Shown here piece after piece: positions 57,230 through 64,000 of a stretch of 64,000 nucleotides of DNA. The stretch is from contig OY740765.1 in NCBI GenBank assembly GCA_963513935.1, positions 151,491,830-151,555,829 on the forward strand, read 5' to 3'. The notes under the pieces are model-generated. The model was not told the DNA's origin and searched no databases. It saw only the letters and a list, made by a program, of their open reading frames with translations. How positions within the stretch are numbered: position 1 is the stretch's first letter; the number at the start of each line of letters is the position of its first letter. This DNA is from Aphrophora alni (Eukaryota > Arthropoda > Insecta > Hemiptera > Aphrophoridae). Position numbers and translations under genes: made by a program.

Positions 57230-58290
57230 TAACTTGTTTTGTAGTAAACTTGAACTTTCAAGTTTTTTTCTTTGCATTTCTCGTTCATTTTTTTCATTTT
57301 CATCAGTACCAGGGTCATCAAAGATATCATCAATTGATAAAAATTATCAATCTCCGTCTCCCTAGTAGGCTCATTTGCATCTACATTTGTTGAAGCTGGG
57401 TTAGTAGTGTTTGAGCTGATTATTGTGCTAAATAACTTTTTAGATACGTTGATTTGTCTAGAAATGGATTCTTCTATGTAACCTTCAGCTACGTCCGAGG
57501 ATCCTCATCCTCTATGTCTTTTCAATGTTAGCAGATCCCCCTACTCCTTCCACCAACATGGAGCTGAGGATATTCTTAGGATTTTTTAATTTAAAAAAAT
57601 TCTGCTATTTTATTTGGGACTGTATTTATAGAATGGCGGCCAACATTTTGTGCATAAAATTTGCCATCCCTGTATGAAACAAAGATTGTGTTACTTTTGC
57701 AGTGTATGTCACATATTTACGAATTGAAGTACAAGGTTTATTCTTTATCCGTAATTGTAAATCTTCTCTTTTTAAGTGTTTTGCAATATTTTAGAAACAC
57801 AAAGAAATATGTTCCATTGTTTTTAACACAATCAACTGTTAAGCTTATTAAATCATCACCCCGGCACGCACCAAAGATTCCAAAACATAGTATAACTTTT
57901 GCTAACAACCATTTCTCATCTGGAGCGTTCATCATGAATTGTGTAACTTCATCAGAACTCAGAACTTTAGATTTTTTTTTTGGGATGTAACCTACGGATT
58001 GTCGTTTTAAAGAGGCGAGGGTTTTAAATATATTTTAAGAATCAATATTTTGTGTGATTTTCAAAGTGAACTTTAACATAGAAAACTGGCTCCACAAAGT
58101 AGGCGGTTTAAATTGATTAGACTTTTTTTGATAAATTTATTAACATCAATTCATCACTTACTTGGTTTAATGTGATATTTTGTTTCTTACACCAATCACC
58201 AAACTTGTTATATTCATCTTCATATCTACCACGAGATTTACCAGGAAGTAAATTTTCTGTTACATCTGCAGTTTTTAAAAAAATATTCAT
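57230..58290 (-). pseudogene. Tyrosine recombinase-like gene, decayed (Crypton-type or related)
   Basis: From ATG at 58290 the minus strand reads MNIFLKTADVTENLLPGKSR, then RYEDEYNKFGDWCKK, an N-terminal core-binding helix. After a frame change it continues with PPTLWSQFSMLKFTLKI, then LKRQSVGYIPKKKSKVLSSD, then the catalytic-domain entry VILCFGIFGACRGDDLISLT. That entry holds the first catalytic Arg in GACR-x-D-x-L. Further on are a shifted, partly deleted active-site box, a LLTLKRHRG block with the catalytic His, and SSDVAEGYIEESI. The enzyme family cuts and rejoins DNA through a Tyr, and insect genomes carry many such transposon-derived genes. Several frameshifts and at least four stops make this copy inactive. 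The final Tyr cannot be assigned with confidence. Confidence 0.8.
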
Positions 58291-58957
58291 CAGGGATTTC
58301 CAAAATATAGTTTATAACAATATCAATATTCAAAAATAAAATCATTCTTAATAATATTATTTGATAATAAACTTTAACTCAAGAGTTAGTATTTGGTTTT
58401 ACGATTAAAAGCGAGATCGGCTGTGTTTATAACTTAGAACTGAATTGTATTGGTGAATTTATGGTGTTTTATATGGGTTAAGTTTGTTTATCACAGTTGT
58501 TACACAGGTTTATTTGCTATACAGGAGGTAATTGTTTGGAAATTTTATATTTACGAAATTAAAATGGCCTTACAAATTTAAATATAAAATCTATCAAATG
58601 ATAAATATAAAAGACGATTTCACATTTTTTCATGTATTAAGTTTAACACTTGAAAATTTGGGTTGATTTGTATTCTCGAAACGTTTTGTATTAGTTTTTA
58701 CATACACAAATGATGGAAAATTTTCAAATAAACCATATTAAAAATATGAATAATCTACCATTATGAAATAACTTTAAATTCATTACAGTTCTAGTTAATC
58801 TTGATAACACTTTATCTCTGAAACTTCTTTAAAGGAAGTTAAAAGAAACCAAGGAGCACACCAATCCATAAGTTAAAATATCGTTAAATCTCTTACAAAA
58901 GCTCCCGTTTTAGACCAACGAGGTCAAATATATTAATTCACTAAACATTTTTTATTA
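58291..58957. other. AT-rich DNA
   Basis: Nothing recognised. Confidence 0.5.
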
Positions 58958-59715
58958 CAGAATCTTTTCAAAAATATGTCTCCTAACTTTGGGAAAGTGA
59001 TTTACGACATCAAAATAATGAAAAAAAATTCTGTTAATAAAATCCATCTGCCGGCCATTTTGAATTAAAAAACAATGATAATAGAATTTTGTGTTAACGT
59101 ACTAAATTTGAACTCGAAATCTTAATATTGTTTATAGATGAACATTATTAAGATTTCGAGTTCAAATTTAGTTCAAATTATTGTGTATGCTACGTTTTAT
59201 CTGTAGCAAGAATCAAAACTTTATTCTATACATTTTCAAAAAAGGCGACCGTTTAGAATTTGTGTAAAGTTAATGTTTTTAGAAACATTCAATATCAAAA
59301 ATTTCAAATAGTCGTAATTTTTACAATATATACGATAAAGCTTCTATTCTTTGTATAGATTGTGGCAGAAATGTTACCTGAGCTGGACGGTCACTTGACT
59401 TATCTGCCTGTGATTGGGGGGGGGGGGCTCCTTGAAGCAATAAGTCTACAAAGCTCAACGGCATATCAGACAAGAGCTGAAAGATTCCATTAGACCTGAG
59501 ATAGTGGACATTTCACTGAAGATGTTACTTTTTTTTTGTATAGTAATAAACCATAACATACAAAATATGTGTACCAAAATTTTATTAATTTATAGTTATC
59601 ATTATTTTTTCGAAATAAAAATACAAAATGGCCGTCAGACGGATAACGAAACTTTTTAGGACATAGTTAATTGGAACTATTTCTTTATTTAAAACACTTC
59701 TTAATACAGCTAGGT
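58958..59715. mobile_element. MITE family B relative, about 760 bp
   Basis: Left TTACAGAATCTTTTCAAAAA and right (inverse of CTGTATTAAGAAGTGTTTTA) are degenerate inverted ends. Arms share CTGCCGGCCATTTTGAATT and its inverse near 59628. A perfect palindrome lies inside. Confidence 0.65.
59101..59172. repeat. Perfect 27-bp inverted repeat with 18-nt loop
   Basis: 59101-59127 (starting ACTAAATTTGAACTCGAAAT) is the exact complement of 59146-59172. It lies inside a MITE; a shorter relative of the arm appears at 17483. Confidence 0.95.
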
Positions 59716-59761
59716 TACATATTTTTTAAACATACTGTACATATAAATTCAGTAGCTTGGT

Positions 59762-59815
59762 CATATAACTGCATGATGCGTTTCGGATTTATCTCATCTT
59801 CAGGAGTCACTATAC
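59762..59815 (-). ncRNA. Hammerhead ribozyme-like motif 7 (weak)
   Basis: The minus strand reads CTCCTGAAGATGAGATAAAT, then CCGAAACGCATCATGC. CUGAAGA fits the CUGANGA core and GAAA is in place. GCA/UGC plus AC/GU can form helix III with one bulge, ending GUU. Helix II has only two likely pairs, so the evidence is weaker than for motifs 2-4. Confidence 0.3.
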
Positions 59816-59829
59816 TGATCCGTTTACCA

Positions 59830-60450
59830 AACTACATTTGTTTATAAGTGTCATATGTATAGGATGGCTGTAAATAAATATGCACCCCACTTTTTTGATT
59901 TACCCCCACCAAAAAAATGATCAAATTACCTTTTTTCGTAAAATATTTTTTAAATTTTGAAAATGTAACAATTTTTTTTTTCTAAATATATTCACAAATA
60001 TTACACAAAACTTTTGTATGTCTTTGAAATAGGTGGTAAGCTTTTGATTTTGGATGATACAGGTTTTTCTGAAAAATGATAACTTCGTTTTTGACATGTA
60101 ACATACTTATTCCAAAACCGTTTAATTTTTTTTTTTTTTTTTTACATAGCTGAATTATGCATCTTTCTGAGAAAAATTATGTCTTATAAGTTAGGTTTTG
60201 TATAAACATATTATATTTTATGAATTTTTAAGAAAACAAAACCTTTAACATGTGCCAGTTCCTGCCAGTTCAAGGGTTAAGTTCTAAATTAAAATCTACT
60301 ACTAATTAAAATACCTAACCACGGTTTATGACAATCTTCTTTGTAGTGAGGGGCTGTTTTACTTTTTACGCCCTTTATTATTTATTTTTTTATTACCACA
60401 TTTAAAAATCTTTGACTTATTCCTTGCCCTCCATTTTTAGCAGTACATTC
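59830..60450. other. AT-rich DNA
   Basis: Long T runs. Nothing recognised. Confidence 0.5.
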
Positions 60451-60454
60451 TCTT

Positions 60455-60496
60455 CTGAGCATAATAAATGTTATCGAAATGTACATCAGGGTATTA
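60455..60496 (+). ncRNA. Hammerhead-like motif 8, 3' half intact
   Basis: GTTATCGAAATGTACATCAG then GG matches the 3' half of motif 6 and the AUC-AGGG junction of motif 2. The 5' half reads TTCTGAGCATAATAAAT, with the core and helix II damaged. It supports a common element family whose end is the AUC-AGGG region. Confidence 0.35.
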
Positions 60497-60534
60497 AAGG
60501 ACATGAAACTAAAACATAATTATTACAGTTATTA

Positions 60535-61330
60535 TATTACTTACCCATACAGGATAGGGAATGTTTGGTAATCGTCGATAATTTCGACTTCCATTCTTTG
60601 ACTGATCTTCACGTTTCATGTCTACAGGAAACCTAAAACAGTGATTTTCGTTATGTCGACCATCCGTCGTCATTTTATTGTGGACACACAATAGTCATAA
60701 TAGTGGACACACAAAATTAAGATAGAAATATGAAATTGGGTATGAGCAACTATAATGTGCTCATATAGAACACAAATTAAAATTCAGAAAAATCATATTG
60801 AAAATGTCAAAATGGTCGCTATTTAAACAGTTTTTGTTCATATCACGTGCGTTATTAAACTTATTAGATATACATTTCCAGATTTTAATTCTGGTACCCA
60901 CTTTAACTCTCTGTGATTGACAAATTGCGATGTTATTGTCAAAAATGTAATTTAGAACCCTGAGAGATTAAAATGTGATAATCGTAAAGTTACGAAGGCA
61001 GCGTCATCAACACGATCATAGCAAGTGAGGGCTATGTCACACATGTACAGATTCGAGGCCCGAAGCGAAGCGATTGGAAACTGTTTATGTATACACATCT
61101 AAAGTCTAGCCGATGTCAAAAATAGTGATATATATACATGTTTACGAGTTTCGGAAAACCTCTCTAACAATTATTTTAAACCAATTTACTCTTGCGGATA
61201 AGACCCTTCGTATTCCAACAATTAAAAATTTCCTACAAAGCCACGGTAACCAAATTTTGGTCATTAAATTTAGAAGATCTGCTTGCATTACATTCTATGA
61301 CGGGGCCGGATAAGTACCACGATGGCATCT
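60535..61330 (+). repeat. Dispersed repeat family A, copy 8
   Basis: Blocks GACCATCCGTCGTCATTTTA, TATGAAATTGGGTATGAGCA, GTGCTCATATAGAACAC, CAAAATGGTCGCTATTTAAA, CACGATCATAGCAAGTGAGG and CTAGCCGATGTCAAAAATAG occur in family order. Confidence 0.75.
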
Positions 61331-61459
61331 GTCAATTTGTAATTATTATAGTTTACGATATTATCAGTTAATATTCGAATTTCGTCATAGAGTGTATTTA
61401 AAGAGCTTTTAATATGTTTGAAATAAAAAGATTTTTTTAACGTTATTAACTTGAAAGGC

Positions 61460-61515
<56 letters not shown>

Positions 61516-62094
61516 AATACACATTAACTGTAGATTCGACACCTTAACGTTGGAAACCAATGTATAATCATATGTTACACACGACTATGTGACCATTTTA
61601 AATAAATTATTGCAAACCCAAAATTTTTCTTAAAATGTAAAAATCATAATGTTTTCTTTTGTTGTTGAAAGACGATACGTTTTTCGGTAAACATTGATTA
61701 ATACAAAATGAAGTGAAATATCATAAAATAAACACCCATATCCGTCAAATACACTAATAGTGTTAGAATCGGAATTGAATAAGAGTTGGTTAAGAGAGAC
61801 CTGATAAAAACAGTAGTACTTTTTTACTTGACATTTTGCACAAGAGTTTTGTTTATTTATCTTCACTACCCACTAAAATTTAAACGAATCGGTTTAAGCG
61901 ATTTTGGGACAATGTAATTTCGTATTGTTTTTTCACGGCAGGTAATACAAAATTTAAGTTATTAAAAACACGAAGAAAAAATCCAGTGTTGTAGACAAAA
62001 TATTGCTACAAATTTCATTAAAATCGATCCACGCTATTGGAGTTTAGAGCATCGCATAAGACGACAGATTCTAGAAAAACATACATTAAAAAAA
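61331..62094. other. TA microsatellite and family D copy
   Basis: (TA)n lies at 61461-61512. Family D blocks are at about 61640-61810 (TTTTGTTGTTGAAAGACG, AATACACTAATAGTGTTAGA, GTTGGTTAAGAGAGACCTGA). The rest is AT-rich. Confidence 0.65.
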
Positions 62095-62360
62095 TCACAC
62101 TTTTTTTGTTGTTGTTTAAAAGTATAAAACTCTCGGTCACTATCGTGTTGTAAAAAAGGAAGAAAAATAGCATAACATAAAGACTTCTAGCTCTCAAATA
62201 TTGTAATTGCGTCAGGATTGCAAAAGTACAAGAGTTGTCAAGAAAGACATGATTGGAACATTGAAAAAAGGGATATAACCCAAGACTACACGACTTCAGC
62301 TAGAGTTCTTCGAGATTGATATGCTCATACTCACTATTGTTAGCTGTGAACGGTTCTAAT
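62095..62360 (+). repeat. Dispersed repeat family D, last copy
   Basis: TTGTTGTTGTTTAAAAGTAT, TCTCGGTCACTATCG, AAATATTGTAATTGCGTCAG, GAAAGACATGATTGG and CAAGACTACACGAC blocks are in order. Confidence 0.7.
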
Positions 62361-62929
62361 ACGAGAAATTTGGAGACTTAATTTGTTCTTAAATCGATAA
62401 GAAGAAATTTGCGAGTGAAAATAAATGCGGACATTTTTAACCATCTGGTAAGGTAAGAAGATATTGAAAGCAAACATTGAACGCCGATGTTTTTACAAAT
62501 AATAGTAAAGTAACAAATTGTAAATTTTGATTAAAATTCAAGACACGAAACTCAACGCAACAACGTGAAATGAAGTGTATTTCTCAACAGATAAAATAAA
62601 ACGAAAAATCCCTATTTTTAGTAAAATGAAAGAAAAGATGTTGTCATATAACTTTATTTTTAGGTTGATTGTTACACTGAAGCTAAGAATTAACTGTCTG
62701 TAGTCTGTTGTTTACAGACCAAACTATAGATTTTGAACAAATGTACAAATGCAATATGTTTCGGCTAAGCTATAATATGATTATAGTTTTGAAGTAAATA
62801 TCAGTACTGACCGAGAATAACTGTACTGATGCAGAAATAAAAGCAAGATTAACATCATGTTTTAATTTATAAAGCTATTTAGATCAAAGTCAGTGTCTAG
62901 AACAAGAAAACAAACAATTTATAAAATAG
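62361..62929. other. AT-rich DNA before the non-LTR fragment
   Basis: No clear frame, although a FRSKSVSRTRKQTIYKI-like stretch near 62880-62925 could be further reverse transcriptase debris. Confidence 0.4.
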
Positions 62930-63760
62930 TGTGGAGCGGAGACTTTAGAAAGATCTTAACAGAAAATAAAAAGAGTTGTAATAAAATTGGACTCAAAATC
63001 TATTTCGAAAAACTAAAATATTAACTAATATCGAAAATACCCAATCAACTCGAAGCAGATAATCACAAAATTGAAAAAGTCAAATATTTCAAGTACCTTG
63101 GGGAATGGATCAGTTCGAATGCGAATTGAAAAAAATCGTTTGAGGATAAAATCCGAAAAATGGAATTATTTTTTTTTTCAAATGACTAAAGACACACGTA
63201 ACAAACGATCCCTCTCTTGGAATATAAAATTGAGACACTACAAAACCATGGTAAAACCAGAAGCCCTCTCTACGGTTACAAAACCGAGAACTTAACAAAG
63301 GACTCATCAAAAAATTAGAAAAGAAAAAATCATCAGACAAATTCTTGGTCCTAAATTCCAGAGTAACGAAAGAACTAATCTAGAAGACTGTACAAGAAAA
63401 TATAAAAAGTATTCGACTCAATACGAAAAAGGCGAATCAGTTTCTATTGCCACCCACATTAGGAGAATGAATGAAATAATACTCACTAAATAGAATTTCA
63501 ACTTTTTTCATGAACAAATAAATAAAAAGGAACTGGTTTAAGAAAACACTAGAAGATGTGAAAGAACTAAAACTCCAGGAACAGAGTATCCTATATAGAC
63601 GTAATATGCGAAACATTCTGAGAAATGAAAAACTAATATTTTAAGAAAAATTACTGACAAAAGAGGTCTTATGATGTCCGAAGAAACTAATTTTCCTCTT
63701 CCATGAGAATGAAAAAAAAAAACACACACACACACAAAGAATAACTTGATTTAGGAGGGT
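62930..63760 (+). pseudogene. Non-LTR reverse transcriptase C-terminal part, copy 2
   Basis: Frames give a KIGLKIYFEKLK block (about 62990) and then KIEKVKYFKYLGEW (about 63070-63110), the Val-x-x-Phe-Lys-Tyr-Leu-Gly hallmark that follows the catalytic palm in non-LTR reverse transcriptases. SLSWNIKLRHYKTMVKPEAL (about 63215-63270), a LEKKKIIRQILGPKF block and RNMRNILRNEKL (about 63605) follow. The order and a Trp-Phe-Lys-x-x-x-Glu-Asp-Val-Lys-Glu-Leu block near 63530 are typical of a widespread insect element. The catalytic FADD region is not present. Stops and shifts are numerous. Confidence 0.75.
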
Positions 63761-64000
63761 GAATTAAAAAAAAAGAGGGCATTCTGAGTTGATCAGAATA
63801 GTTAAAGAAATCCTATTTATAGATAGGTGACTAACTATCTAGAAAGGATGGACGAAGGAAACACTGCACAGAACTTTTATCTTGTCAGACTTGAAGGAGA
63901 AAATTTGAAAAATTCCGGAAGAGATGACATGAGAACGTGGAAGAAGATTTAAAAGGGGTGGGGTTATAAGATAGAGTAGGGTCGCTCAAGAAGTACGAGG
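63761..64000. other. Window end, purine-rich DNA
   Basis: A-rich and G-rich sequence after the non-LTR fragment, possibly its 3' tail. Nothing else. Confidence 0.4.

Noticed and set aside
62745..62800. TAGCTTAGCCGAAAC on the minus strand, hammerhead-like
   Set aside because: No CUGANGA box upstream and no helix III.

Overview
The window is AT-rich eukaryotic DNA with long introns, abundant microsatellites and many decayed transposons. It is animal, and the repeat content suggests an arthropod, probably an insect; a hemipteran is only a guess. One host gene is recognisable. Two short plus-strand exons at 14903-15020 and 54767-54890 together encode the second half of the N-terminal C2A domain of an Unc-13/Munc13-type presynaptic priming protein. 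They join in phase 0 across a GT-AG intron of 39,746 bp that fills most of the window. No other exon of the gene could be recognised.

Layout. 1-14900 (upstream intron or 5' side): dispersed repeats, a decayed Ty3/gypsy pol (2230-4080) with a 189-bp tandem array behind it, a pogo-like MITE, a GC-rich promoter-like element (6281-7640), a 198-bp CT microsatellite and a perfect 63-bp palindrome. 15021-54766 (the unc-13 intron): a 483-bp foldback element with an intact 8-bp target duplication, a MADF-domain remnant, a non-LTR reverse transcriptase remnant, a mariner-like element of about 1.45 kb with a dead DD34D transposase, a second GC-rich promoter-like element in the opposite orientation, a short unidentified ORF with good codon bias (31745-31981, minus strand), four long homopurine/homopyrimidine tracts, and a Ty3/gypsy element with both LTRs and a tRNA-Ser-like primer site (44260-48081) that carries a nested foldback. 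54891-64000: a broken tyrosine-recombinase gene on the minus strand, further MITEs and a second non-LTR reverse transcriptase fragment.

The most interesting signal is a set of short motifs at about 3.1, 15.8, 26.0, 26.2, 45.9, 46.1, 47.1, 59.8 and 60.5 kb. Each has the order CUGANGA-like box, hairpin, GAAA box, then a mini-hairpin ending in a UH dinucleotide, which is the order of a hammerhead ribozyme. Most are damaged, and all have one extra nucleotide before helix II. Several sit in the arms of foldback elements. This is inferred from sequence pattern only; self-cleavage is untested.

Nothing suggests that the features act as a pathway. The picture is one neuronal gene whose giant intron has accumulated mobile DNA of nearly every class, almost all of it dead.
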